From: Sedimentibacter sp. zth1
Lineage (GTDB): Bacteria > Bacillota > Clostridia > Tissierellales > Sedimentibacteraceae
Length of the DNA: 64,000 nucleotides
Reading direction: 5' to 3'
Assembly (NCBI RefSeq): GCF_017352195.1
Contig: NZ_CP071445.1
Coordinates: 186,001 to 250,000 of the forward strand
Positions 1 through 8,205 of this stretch are shown here, piece after piece. The translations under genes were made by a program, and so were the position numbers. The first letter of the stretch is position 1; each line of letters starts with the position of its first letter. The notes under the pieces are model-generated. The model had not been told where the DNA came from, ran no database searches, and worked only from the letters and a program-made list of their open reading frames with translations.

Positions 1-750
1 GTTATGTGTTTCACTCTTTTAACTTGTTTTGGTGGTGGGTATGTGATTGGTCGTTTATTTGGGCTAAACTGGAAATTATCAAATTTGATTTCTGCGGGCA
101 CAGGTATTTGTGGTGGTTCTGCAATTGCTGCTATTGCACCTGTTATTGAAGCAGAGGATAAGGATATAGCTTATGCCATGTCAGCCACTTTTTTGTTTGA
201 TATGGTAATGATAGTTCTATTTCCTATTATGGGTAAATGGTTAGGACTTTCTGATATGGCCTATGGTCTTTGGGCTGGAACAGCCGTTAACGATACATCT
301 AGTGTTGTAGCTGCTGGTTATGCGTTTAGCGAAGCGGCAGGAGATTTTGCAACTATGGTAAAGTTAACTCGTACACTAGCAATTATTCCTGTAGTTTTAA
401 TTTTTTCAATTATCAATGCTCGATTGAAGAAAAAAGAAGCACTTGCTTCAGGTAGTAATAAAAATACTGATGTAAAAGTAAATTTTGTATCTGTGTTTCC
501 ATGGTTTATTTTAGGATTTATAGTATTGGCAATTGTCAATAGTTTTGGGGTTATTCCTACTGTGATTTCAAGTACGGCAAAAGAACTTAGTAAGTTTCTA
601 ATGATTGCAGCGCTTGCAGCTATTGGTTTAAATACAAGTTTTAAAGAAATGCGAAAATCAGGAGTAGCACCAATGTTTCATGGATTTATTATATCCGCTT
701 TAGTTGTAATTGTTGCGATTACTGTAGAGTATTTTATGGGTATTGTATAA
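1..750 (+). CDS. YeiH-family (UPF0324) putative sulfate exporter, 5' truncated
   Basis: Membrane protein of the YeiH family (PF03601), often annotated as putative sulfate exporters although the substrate is poorly established. The reading frame is open to base 1, so the N-terminus lies outside the window; the 249 visible residues are the C-terminal part. Visible family marks are a glycine-rich GICGGSAIAAIAPVIEA segment, the WAGTAVNDTSSVVAAG segment and several long hydrophobic helices ending in a C-terminal membrane segment. The family usually has about 330-350 residues, so roughly 90 are missing. A hairpin follows the stop. Family assignment is firm; transported substrate is not visible. Confidence 0.85.
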   Translation, partial: VMCFTLLTCFGGGYVIGRLFGLNWKLSNLISAGTGICGGSAIAAIAPVIEAEDKDIAYAMSATFLFDMVMIVLFPIMGKWLGLSDMAYGLWAGTAVNDTSSVVAAGYAFSEAAGDFATMVKLTRTLAIIPVVLIFSIINARLKKKEALASGSNKNTDVKVNFVSVFPWFILGFIVLAIVNSFGVIPTVISSTAKELSKFLMIAALAAIGLNTSFKEMRKSGVAPMFHGFIISALVVIVAITVEYFMGIV

Positions 751-771
751 CTTTAAACAGATAAATTGTAT

Positions 772-810
772 CATCAAAAAAATCGCCTTGCTAGTTGTTT
801 AGCAAGGCGT
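772..810. terminator. Terminator hairpin between convergent genes
   Basis: Perfect 9-bp stem CGCCTTGCT (784-792) / AGCAAGGCG (801-809). The A-run on its left reads as a T-run on the minus strand, so it is a good terminator for ychF; it lies 34 bases after the permease stop and may also serve the plus strand. Confidence 0.75.
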
Positions 811-849
811 AAATTACATATATTAGTTTAAATACTGTATAGCTAGTTG

Positions 850-1941
850 TTACACATTAAATCTGAAAAGGACTACATCGCCATCTTGCATAACATAATC
901 TTTGCCTTCAAGTTTTGTCAAACCTTTTTCTTTAACTATAACTTGTGATTTATATTCTTGTAAAGCTTCAAATGAAGTTACCTCAGCTCTAATAAAACCT
1001 CTTTCAATATCACTGTGTATTTTACCAGCAGCTTGTGGAGCTTTTGTTCCTTTTTTTATTGTCCAAGCTCTTGTTTCATCAGGTCCTGTAGTTAAAAAGC
1101 TTATAAGTCCTAATAAATGATAGCTAGCTCTTATTAGTTTATCAAGTCCTGATTCTTTAAGTCCTAATTCTTTTAAAAATTCAAGTTTTTCTTCTCTTTC
1201 AAGTTCACTAACTTCGGCTTCTATTTGACCACATACTACAATTACATCAGAATTACAACTTGCAGCATAATCTTCAACTACCTTAACATAAGGACATTCT
1301 TCAGGGTTAGTTATAAAATCTTCAGAAACATTTGCTGCATAGAGTACTGGCTTTGCAGTAATTAAGTTAAATGTTCTTAGAAGTTTAACTTCATCATCTG
1401 TGTATTCTAATGATCTTGCAGGTTGTTCTTTTTCTAATGATTCTAATACTCTTTGTGCTAGATTAAGTTCTCTAACTAAAGACTTATCATTTTTAGCTAC
1501 TTTTGTTAATCTTTCAACTCTCTTTGATAATACTTCTAAATCTGCTAATATAAGTTCAAGTTCAATAATTTGTATATCTCTTAGTGGGTCAACAGTTCCC
1601 TCAACGTGAACGACATTTTCATCATCGAAACATCTAACAACGTGAACAACTGCCTCAACCTCTCTTATATGTGATAAAAATTTATTTCCTAAGCCTTCGC
1701 CTTTACTTGCACCTTTTACTAAGCCTGCAATATCAAAAAATTCAATAGCGGTAGGCGTATTCTTTTTCGACTTACTCATTTCTGCTAAAAAGTCTAATCT
1801 TTTATCTGGTACACTTACTACACCGATGTTTGGCTCTATTGTACAAAATGGATAGTTTGCAGATTCTGCTCCAGCAGATGTTATTGCATTAAACAATGTG
1901 CTTTTGCCAACGTTTGGCAATCCTACTATACCTAATTTCAT
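850..1941 (-). CDS. ychF: Redox/ribosome-associated GTPase YchF (OLA1 family)
   Basis: Obg-related P-loop ATPase/GTPase of the YchF/OLA1 family, a cytoplasmic ribosome-binding protein linked to translation and oxidative-stress responses. The 363 residues match the usual length. The P-loop GLPNVGKST sits at residues 7-15, the G3 motif FFDIAGLVKGASKGEGLGN follows, and NVSE replaces the usual NKxD, which is why family members prefer ATP. The C-terminal ~80 residues form the TGS domain. GAGAGGAAAA lies just before the ATG. Single gene with its own terminator. Confidence 0.95.
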   Translation of the reverse strand: MKLGIVGLPNVGKSTLFNAITSAGAESANYPFCTIEPNIGVVSVPDKRLDFLAEMSKSKKNTPTAIEFFDIAGLVKGASKGEGLGNKFLSHIREVEAVVHVVRCFDDENVVHVEGTVDPLRDIQIIELELILADLEVLSKRVERLTKVAKNDKSLVRELNLAQRVLESLEKEQPARSLEYTDDEVKLLRTFNLITAKPVLYAANVSEDFITNPEECPYVKVVEDYAASCNSDVIVVCGQIEAEVSELEREEKLEFLKELGLKESGLDKLIRASYHLLGLISFLTTGPDETRAWTIKKGTKAPQAAGKIHSDIERGFIRAEVTSFEALQEYKSQVIVKEKGLTKLEGKDYVMQDGDVVLFRFNV

Positions 1942-2003
1942 CTATATTTTCCTCTCAATTTAGTTCATTAATTACCTAAAATATTATATATCATTAACAT
2001 AAA

Positions 2004-2033
2004 AAAATCAAGTTATGCAAAAGACTTGATTTT
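2004..2033 (-). terminator. Terminator of the DtxR/MntR-like gene
   Basis: Perfect 10-bp stem AAAATCAAGT (2004-2013) / ACTTGATTTT (2024-2033), followed on the minus strand by a T-run; it lies 10 bases after the regulator stop and upstream of ychF. Confidence 0.75.
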
Positions 2034-2042
2034 CTATTAAAA

Positions 2043-2411
2043 CTATTTGTTATTGTTATAATAATTTTTTATACATTTAAAGCTTTCTTCGCTTATATCA
2101 TGTTCAATTTTACATGCATCTTCTTTTGCAATTTGTTCATTAACACCAAGTAAAACTAAAAATTTAGTTATATAGGTATGCTTATCATAAATATTGCTTG
2201 CTATTTCCATTCCTTTACTTGTTAGTTTTATAAATCCATCACTATCAACAGTTATGCACTCGTTTTCTCTTAATTTTTTCATAGCAATACTGACGCTTGG
2301 TTTAGAGTATCCAGATTCATTAACTATATCAATCGAGCGAACTTGCCCAAGCTTTTTACTTAATACAAGAATTGTTTCTAGATAATCTTCTGAAGATTCG
2401 TATATATTCAT
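2043..2411 (-). CDS. DtxR/MntR-family metal-dependent regulator
   Basis: Short DtxR/MntR-family repressor of 122 residues. The winged helix-turn-helix occupies about residues 5-65 (NESGYSKPSVSIAMKKLRE is the recognition region), and a short metal-binding/dimerisation part follows with candidate ligands in ACKIEHDISEESF. There is no SH3-like C-terminal domain, as in MntR and many clostridial homologues. AAAGGAGGT precedes the ATG. It is divergent from the amidohydrolase gene across 179 bases, but no metal transporter is adjacent, so its target cannot be read from context. Manganese or iron is a family-based guess. Confidence 0.85.
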   Translation of the reverse strand: MNIYESSEDYLETILVLSKKLGQVRSIDIVNESGYSKPSVSIAMKKLRENECITVDSDGFIKLTSKGMEIASNIYDKHTYITKFLVLLGVNEQIAKEDACKIEHDISEESFKCIKNYYNNNK

Positions 2412-2530
2412 AATTACCTCCTTTGGTATTAATACTTTATTTTATCTACTGAATATTATTAAAAAGTTTAGTCTATTGATATTAGTATAGCATAAAATAC
2501 AAATAATTCAATTATTAAAAGAGCATTTAA

Positions 2531-2559
2531 TTGACATTTTTTTATAATATAGTTATAAT
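2531..2559 (+). promoter_or_regulatory. Sigma-A promoter of the amidohydrolase gene
   Basis: TTGACA (2531-2536), 17-base spacer, TATAAT (2554-2559): both boxes are consensus. AGGAGGT lies just before the ATG at 2591. Confidence 0.8.
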
Positions 2560-2590
2560 TTTATATAAACAGACTTAGGAGGTAATTAAT

Positions 2591-3766
2591 ATGTTAATTA
2601 TTAAAAATGCTGACTTGATAAATATGTCTGATATTTGTCACGAAAATAAAGACATTTTAATTGAAGACAGCAAAATTAAGGAAATAGGAAACATTGATGT
2701 AAGTAAGTATGAAAATGCTAAAGTTATTGATGCAAAAGGGAAATTAGTAACACCGGGTTTGGTTGATCCTCATTGTCACGTAGGACTATTTCAAGATATA
2801 GTAGGTGATGCAGGAAGTGATGGAAATGAAATGACAAGCCCGATAGTTCCAGAGGTTAGAGGTATTGATTCTGTTAAACCTCATGATCCGTCATTTGAAC
2901 ATGCTCTAAATAGTGGTGTAACTACAGTTGTTACAGGCCCTGGAAGTGGAGAAATTATTGGTGGAACATTCTGTGCATTGAAAACGTATGGTAAAACAAT
3001 ATTTGATATGGTTTTAAAAGAAGAAGTAGCAATGAAAATGGCTCTAGGAGAAAATCCTAAAAGAGTATTTGGTAGTCAGAATAAAGCTCCTTCAACACGT
3101 ATGGGCAATGCAGCTTCTATGAGAGAAGCATTATTTAAAGCTAAAGAATACTATGAAAAGAAAAAAGAATATGAAAAACAGGTTGCATCAGGAAAAGAAG
3201 ATGCTAAAAAACCGGAATTTAGCATGAAGTGGGAGTCATTATCAAGAGTATTTGATGGTATGATAGTAAAAATACATGCTCATCAAGAGGATGACATTAC
3301 TACTGCTTTGAGAATTATTGAAGAATTTAAACTAAATGCGACTATAGACCATTGTACATCTGGTTGGAAAATTCCAGAGGTATTGAAAGAAAGAAATCAA
3401 AAAGTAATAATTGGACCTACATTTGGTACAAAAACTAAAATAGAATTAAAAGATAAGTCATTTGAAGCTGGCAGAGTAATGTATGAAAACGGAATTATGT
3501 TTGGCATTATGACAGACCATCCTGTTGTTCCACTTGAAAACACAACAACTCAAGCTGGTTTGTTTGTAAAAAATGGTTTACCATGGATAGAAGCATTGAA
3601 AGCATTAACAATCAATGCTGCAAAAGTAACAGGCATTGATGACAGAGTAGGAAGTATAGAGGTAGGCAAGGATGCTGATATAGTAATATGGTCAGGCGAT
3701 CCATTCCACTATATGTCAAAAGCTGAAACAGTAGTATTAAATGGAAAAGTAGTAGTAGAAAATTAA
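2591..3766 (+). CDS. Amidohydrolase (imidazolonepropionase-like)
   Basis: Metal-dependent hydrolase of the amidohydrolase superfamily (PF01979), 391 residues, cytoplasmic. The N-terminal small beta domain ends in GKLVTPGLVDPHCHVG, giving the HxH metal pair; a distal histidine cluster (IHAHQEDD, IDHCTSG) and the late aspartate in MTDHPVVP complete the expected site. The C-terminal VGSIEVGKDADIVIWSGDP is the typical end of the family. A lysine/glutamate-rich stretch near residues 190-215 looks like an exposed insertion. Strong promoter and RBS upstream, terminator downstream, so it is a single-gene unit. Substrate is unknown. Confidence 0.88.
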   Translation: MLIIKNADLINMSDICHENKDILIEDSKIKEIGNIDVSKYENAKVIDAKGKLVTPGLVDPHCHVGLFQDIVGDAGSDGNEMTSPIVPEVRGIDSVKPHDPSFEHALNSGVTTVVTGPGSGEIIGGTFCALKTYGKTIFDMVLKEEVAMKMALGENPKRVFGSQNKAPSTRMGNAASMREALFKAKEYYEKKKEYEKQVASGKEDAKKPEFSMKWESLSRVFDGMIVKIHAHQEDDITTALRIIEEFKLNATIDHCTSGWKIPEVLKERNQKVIIGPTFGTKTKIELKDKSFEAGRVMYENGIMFGIMTDHPVVPLENTTTQAGLFVKNGLPWIEALKALTINAAKVTGIDDRVGSIEVGKDADIVIWSGDPFHYMSKAETVVLNGKVVVEN

Positions 3767-3774
3767 ATATACAT

Positions 3775-3809
3775 AAAAAAGCAACAATTTAAAAATGTTG
3801 CTTTTTTTT
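3775..3809 (+). terminator. Terminator of the amidohydrolase gene
   Basis: A-run, GCAACA (3781-3786) / TGTTGC (3796-3801) stem and eight T residues. Confidence 0.85.
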
Positions 3810-3810
3810 A

Positions 3811-4288
3811 TATAGCTAGTCTTGTGTGGTTGAATTAATAGTGTTATAGCTAGTTTTTGTAGTTATTGTTACAGCTAGTCAGTGAGGTCTTGCTATAGTC
3901 CGCCTTTGTGAGCATTTATTTGCAAGTTATACTACGATGCCCTTAATAAATGAAGAATAATTTTCTTTTCTCAGCTATGTTACGCATAGAGAATTGTAAC
4001 TGCAGTTTCGTTCGCAAAAGTCAAATGCGTAGGATAAGTTTTTACAGCTAGGCTAAATTGACTTAGAACGCTTACTCCACTTTGTACAATTCTTTCTATG
4101 CTCCACAATGCTTCGACAGTGAAATTATTCTTTTTAGCTATAAAGCTAGTCTTGCGTTTGTCAATTTAATAATGTTGTAGCTAGTCTTTGAGGGTATTTT
4201 ACAGCTAGTCTGTGAGGTCTTGCTACAGTCAGCCTTTGAAAGTATTTGTTTGCAAGCTATCCTATGATGTCATAAAAAAGGAAGACGT
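3811..4288 (+). repeat. Repeat region 1a: degenerate ~24-bp units around palindromic element A
   Basis: No gene. On both sides of element A (3952-4134) are imperfect units of about 24-25 bases with the rough pattern GTTACAGCTAGTCTNTGAGG, starting near 3842, 3867 and 3891 and again near 4186, 4211 and 4236. The block ends in ...CTATGATGTC, the same sequence that precedes elements A and C, and is then cut by the IS30 element. Confidence 0.75.
3952..4134 (+). repeat. ~180-bp imperfect-palindrome element, copy A
   Basis: First of eight copies in the window. It starts GAATAATTTTC and ends GAAATTATTCTT, which are inverted with respect to each other. Inner blocks GCATAGAGAATTGTA / TACAATTCTTTCTATGC and AGTCAA / TTGACT also pair, so the whole unit can fold into one long interrupted hairpin. 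Clusters A-C share AGTCAA/TTGACT, whereas copies D-H have AGCCAA/TTGGCT: compensatory changes on both arms. Confidence 0.85.
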
Positions 4289-4514
4289 TGAATGAAAAAG
4301 TAAATTCCGCCTTTGCAGGAATGTGTATTTTGCACAACTAAATTCCGCTTTTTCACTTCACAAATGATAAAGACAAGCGTATAATCATAGATAACACATG
4401 GTAACAATATACTTTTTTGCATAGCAAACAAGCACCTGGATAATTTAGTGCACGACTAAATTCCACCTGCTGTAATGTTTTTTATGCATGGTTATTTAGC
4501 CTGTGCTATGTATT

Positions 4515-5813
4515 TTATTTTAGTAATGTAGGCTTTAAGACTACATTATCAGGAGCAATTTCCTGAAGTGATAATTTTTTATGTAAGGAATTATCAAGTA
4601 GCATTTGGGACAGTTGAAATGGAGTGCTTCCATTTAGACTGTCCCTTGCTGTACTATTGATATTATTAATCATTAGAGTAATATCATTCTTATTATACAT
4701 GTCAAATGATCTACCTTTTGGTACAATAAAACGAATATACTCATGATTTTTTTCTATCATTCCTTTTTGCCATGAACAGTTGGAATCACAATAAAATACA
4801 TTAGTTAGTTTATCTTTATTCTGTCCGTATTCTATAGATTTTGGATCTTGAAACTCACTTCCGTTATCAGTTAATATCACAGGAAAAAGCCTTTTGAAGA
4901 CCTTGACTCCAAGTCTTTGAACTAACATACTAAACACATTATTAACGCACTGCTGCGTTTTATTATCCATTAAAAAGGCAAGCATAAATGTTGATTTCCT
5001 AAAGAGTAAGGTAAGAAGTACCTTGCCACCTTTTTGACCTTCTACAGTATCCATTTCAACAACAGAAATCTCAGGACTATTTTCTAAAAATTTATTGAAA
5101 TCATCATACGTTCTACCAATTCTGTAGTTTCTGCTAATATTTCTTGAATTTGTACCTGATTTTCGTGGTTTGTATTTAACTTTCCTTGGAAGATCAATAT
5201 TTTTAGCAGAAAATAGCTGCCTATCAATATATTTATATAATGTTCTTCTTGAACAGCATATATCTGTTTTATGATTAGCGTAAATATGCGAAAGAGACTG
5301 TCCCTTCTTAATTAAAGGAGATATTAAGGTATCAAGCTTTTGTATATCTTCAGGCATTTGATTAATACCTTCCCTTGAAGAACTAAGCAACTCATGATAG
5401 CAGTCATCAGAATATTTAGCTACATAAATCCATCTTTCATATGTGCAGCTACCTAAGCTTTTGCAGTTGTTGCAGACATAAGGAGCTTTATTAAGCTTTC
5501 CACATGTCTTTGGTTTGTAATCTTTACAAATCATCCTACAATTAATATATTTACTACAGTTTTTACATAAATCATTACAATTAGCTTTGCTACATAAATG
5601 TTTAATGTTACACTCCTTAGAATTATCACACTTTATGATTCTTGAAGTGTCTTTTCTTAACTTAATTGTTCTATGTTTTCTTACTTATTTTGAGATAGTT
5701 GTTGGGTCTTTATGTAGCTGATTTGCAATAGATTTAAAGGATTTACCTTCATTTAATGATTGTTCAATAATTATACGTTCACTTAAAGTTAGATGTTTTT
5801 GATTGTTTTTCAT
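4515..5813 (-). pseudogene. IS30-family transposase with an in-frame nonsense codon
   Basis: DDE transposase, 432 codons plus stop. The N-terminal helix-turn-helix begins at the ATG at 5813 (SERIIIEQSLNEGKSFKSIA, then NQLHKDPTTISK). Codon 43 (5685-5687) is TAA where IS30 proteins normally have glutamate (SKEVRKHR), so a single GAA to TAA change explains it. Beyond it the frame is intact: a cysteine-rich segment, then the catalytic core with VEMDTVEG, VILTDNGSEF and the EKNHEYIR glutamate helix. An internal ATG at 5534 could start a 339-residue protein without the DNA-binding domain. Confidence 0.88.
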
Positions 5814-5875
5814 GATTAACCTCTTTATTTGCACAGGTAAACAACCAATTACATTATACTTCTATTTTTCTTTGT

Positions 5876-5921
5876 GCACTACTAAATTCCACTTATATTT
5901 TTGGGTGGAATTTAGTAGTGC
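5876..5921. repeat. Perfect 17-bp-arm hairpin in the IS30 right end
   Basis: GCACTACTAAATTCCAC (5876-5892) and GTGGAATTTAGTAGTGC (5905-5921) pair perfectly across a 12-base loop. Left-arm-like sequence recurs at 4334-4349 and 4452-4467 inside the element and near the serpin 2 terminator (29015-29031). In many IS elements such hairpins shield the transposase from read-through transcription. Confidence 0.7.
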
Positions 5922-5959
5922 ATTGTGGAATTTACTATTTCATTTTACTTAAAGAAGAA

Positions 5960-6138
5960 AGAATAATTTTCTTTGCTCAGCTATGTTCCGCATAGAGAAA
6001 TGTAACTGCAGTTTCGTTCGCAAAAGTCAAATGCGTGGGACAAGTTTTAAAGCTAGTCTAGATTGACTTAAAACGCTCACTCTGCTTTGTACAATTCTTT
6101 CTATGCTCCACAATGCTTCGACAGTGAAATTATTCTTT
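5960..6138 (+). repeat. ~180-bp imperfect-palindrome element, copy B
   Basis: Same organisation and orientation as copy A, beginning only 13 bases after the IS30 right end, so the IS sits in the leader of this copy. Confidence 0.85.
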
Positions 6139-6339
6139 TTTGATATTTAGCTAGTCTTGCGTTGGTCGATTTAATAGGGTTATTGCTAGTCTTTGAAGTT
6201 TTTGTTAAATCCAGTCTCTGAGGGTTTGTTACAGTCAACCTCTGAGGTCTTCTTACAGTCAGTTTTTGTAGTTCTTGTTACAGCCAGCCTTTGGGTGCAT
6301 TTATTTGCAAGTTATACTATGATGTCCTTAAAGAAGAAA
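6139..6339 (+). repeat. Array of degenerate ~24-bp units between copies B and C
   Basis: At least five consecutive units of 24-25 bases start near 6179, 6204, 6228, 6253 and 6277, each beginning roughly GTTA and containing an AGTCTCTGAGG-like core; the last runs into TTTGCAAGTTATACTATGATG before copy C. Units differ at many positions, so this is an old, decayed tandem array. No reading frame. Confidence 0.75.
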
Positions 6340-6519
6340 GAATAATTTTCTTTACTCAGCTATGTTGCGCATAGAGAATTGTAACTGCAGTTTTGTTCGC
6401 AAAAGTCAAATGCGTGGGACAAGTTTTTAAAGCTAGTCTAAATTGACTTAGAACGCTCACTCCACTTTGTACAATTCTTTCTATGCTTCACAATGCTTCG
6501 ACAGTGAAATTATTCTTTT
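6340..6519 (+). repeat. ~180-bp imperfect-palindrome element, copy C
   Basis: Nearly identical to copy B through the core (CATAGAGAATTGTAACTGCAG, TACAATTCTTTCTATGC). It is followed by TAGCTAGTCTTGCGTTGGTC, which also follows copy B, and two more degenerate units up to about 6640. Confidence 0.85.
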
Positions 6520-6639
6520 TTGATATTTAGCTAGTCTTGCGTTGGTCGATTTAATAGTGTTGCTGCCGGTCTATGAGGTCTTGTTACAACTAGCCTCTGT
6601 CGTCTTGTTATAGCTAGAATGTTATAGTTGAAATAATAG

Positions 6640-6926
6640 TTTTTACAGTTATTCTTTGAAATATAGAAGTATAGGTGACCGTTTATAATGTGAAAATAAT
6701 AAAACAAAATTACAAAAGTATGTATTCAAATACGTGTAAACTTTATGTTTGCAAACAAACTCATAATATGTTAAAATATGTAAAAAAAGCATGGAAATGT
6801 AATTCTTGGTACTTACCTATCAATTTTGCTTTTATATTCAATATAATAAAATAATTCAAATTAAAATCTAAAATTAATTCAAATATTTAAATTCAATTTA
6901 ATAGTAAAAATAAGAGGGGTGCAAAA
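6640..6926 (+). other. AT-rich leader of the SLH gene
   Basis: No gene. Very AT-rich, with the small palindrome GTTTGCAAAC at 6748-6757 and AT-rich -10-like sequences, none convincing enough to call. A GAGGGGT ribosome site precedes the ATG at 6927. Confidence 0.4.
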
Positions 6927-8192
6927 ATGAAAAAGATATTAGTATTTATATTTGCTATAGCACTTGTTTTAGCAAATATGTGTATAGCTTATGGTGATGA
7001 AGAAGTAAATGAAGAAATAAAAGATTTGCAGTTTAGCGATGTAAAGGAAACAGATTGGTTTTACTCAAATGTAAAAGAAATGGTAGAAAAAGGAATAGTA
7101 AACGGGTATGGGGACGGCACTTTTCAATCTAGAAAAGCTGTAAAAGCCGATGAATTTATAAAAATGGTACTAGTAGCTTTTAACTATGATGTACCTGAAA
7201 CAGATAGTACATATTGGGCTGATGGATTTATTCAAAAAGCTGAAGAACTAAAGATAGCTGATAAGACCTTTATAAATGACTACAGATATAATCTGACAAG
7301 AGAACAAGCTGCGAGAATAATAGTTAATACACTATATCTTAAAGAAAGTCATCCATCTAATAGTTATAATGAATATATTAAAAATGCTATATATGACTAT
7401 CATTTAATAGCTGATAAATATAAGCAAGATATGATAGATTGCTATGCACTAGGTATAATGCAAGGTAACGATAAAGGCAAAATGAAACCCCAAGATACAA
7501 TAACTAGAGCAGAAGCAACAACAGTAATACTTAGAATGATGAATAAGGATAGGAGATTGTCCGTTGATTTTGGCGAAACTAAGTCAATAGTAGTTAGAGA
7601 TGGTTGGGGTGGTAATTATACCGTAGTAGCTCCTATGTATAATGGTAAACCTGTAAATGAGATTATAGAAATTGCAGAAGTTTTTAAAACAAATTCTTCT
7701 AAAGGTGCTGAAGATATAGGAGCGGGTGATGTTTCGATTTGTGTAGAAGGATATGAAACTATTGAGAGAATGGATTATGTTAGAGAAAGTAATGACAGCG
7801 GAGATCCTACTTGGGAAGATATTATAATGGGTACAAATTGGCTTGATTGGACTTTTACTACAGATTTAGTACAATTATCAGGAAAGTTCTACCCATATGA
7901 CTTTACTACTTGGAATAAGACAGCTTTTATTGAAGATGAAACATATTTATTTAACAATGATAAGTGGGGAGAATATTTCTTGACTTACTACAAAGAACCA
8001 TTTGAAAAAACTTTTAAAATTTTGTTTGAAGATGATTTTGATGAAGCTTGGAAGTATTTTGTTACTGCTTTAAATTATACAGGAAAAGAGTCAAAGGTTG
8101 TAGAGAAAGAAATAAATAGTAGATGGTTCTTTATAGCCTATGGAAATGATGGTATGCAAATGAGAATTTCATTAAAAGATGCTTGGAAATAA
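6927..8192 (+). CDS. Secreted protein with three N-terminal SLH domains
   Basis: Exported cell-wall-bound protein of 421 residues. Residues 1-24 form a signal peptide (basic MKK start, hydrophobic core, cleavage after the AYG region). Three S-layer homology domains follow: about 34-85 (FSDVKETDWFYSNVKEM, VNGYGDGTF), 95-140 (YWADGFIQKAEEL) and 165-210 (CYALGIMQGNDKGKMKPQD). SLH triplets bind pyruvylated secondary cell-wall polymer. The remaining ~200 residues have no domain I recognise. The next gene starts 13 bases after the stop, so the giant secreted protein is probably co-transcribed and may be a surface partner. Confidence 0.88.
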   Translation: MKKILVFIFAIALVLANMCIAYGDEEVNEEIKDLQFSDVKETDWFYSNVKEMVEKGIVNGYGDGTFQSRKAVKADEFIKMVLVAFNYDVPETDSTYWADGFIQKAEELKIADKTFINDYRYNLTREQAARIIVNTLYLKESHPSNSYNEYIKNAIYDYHLIADKYKQDMIDCYALGIMQGNDKGKMKPQDTITRAEATTVILRMMNKDRRLSVDFGETKSIVVRDGWGGNYTVVAPMYNGKPVNEIIEIAEVFKTNSSKGAEDIGAGDVSICVEGYETIERMDYVRESNDSGDPTWEDIIMGTNWLDWTFTTDLVQLSGKFYPYDFTTWNKTAFIEDETYLFNNDKWGEYFLTYYKEPFEKTFKILFEDDFDEAWKYFVTALNYTGKESKVVEKEINSRWFFIAYGNDGMQMRISLKDAWK

Positions 8193-8205
8193 AGAGGTGT
8201 TATAG

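Larger units (their letters stand above)
4289..5947 (-). mobile_element. IS30-family insertion sequence (inactivated)
   Basis: About 1.66-kb element around a broken IS30-type transposase. The left end TGAATGAAAAAGTAAATTCC and the right end at 5925-5947 are imperfect inverted repeats of about 22 bases. The element interrupts the intergenic repeat: ...CTATGATGTC on the left and CTTAAAGAAGAAAGAATAA on the right are contiguous at repeat copy C (6319-6346). A hairpin with perfect 17-bp arms (5876-5892 / 5905-5921) lies between the right end and the transposase start. The exact outer boundaries and target duplication are uncertain by a few bases. Confidence 0.75.
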
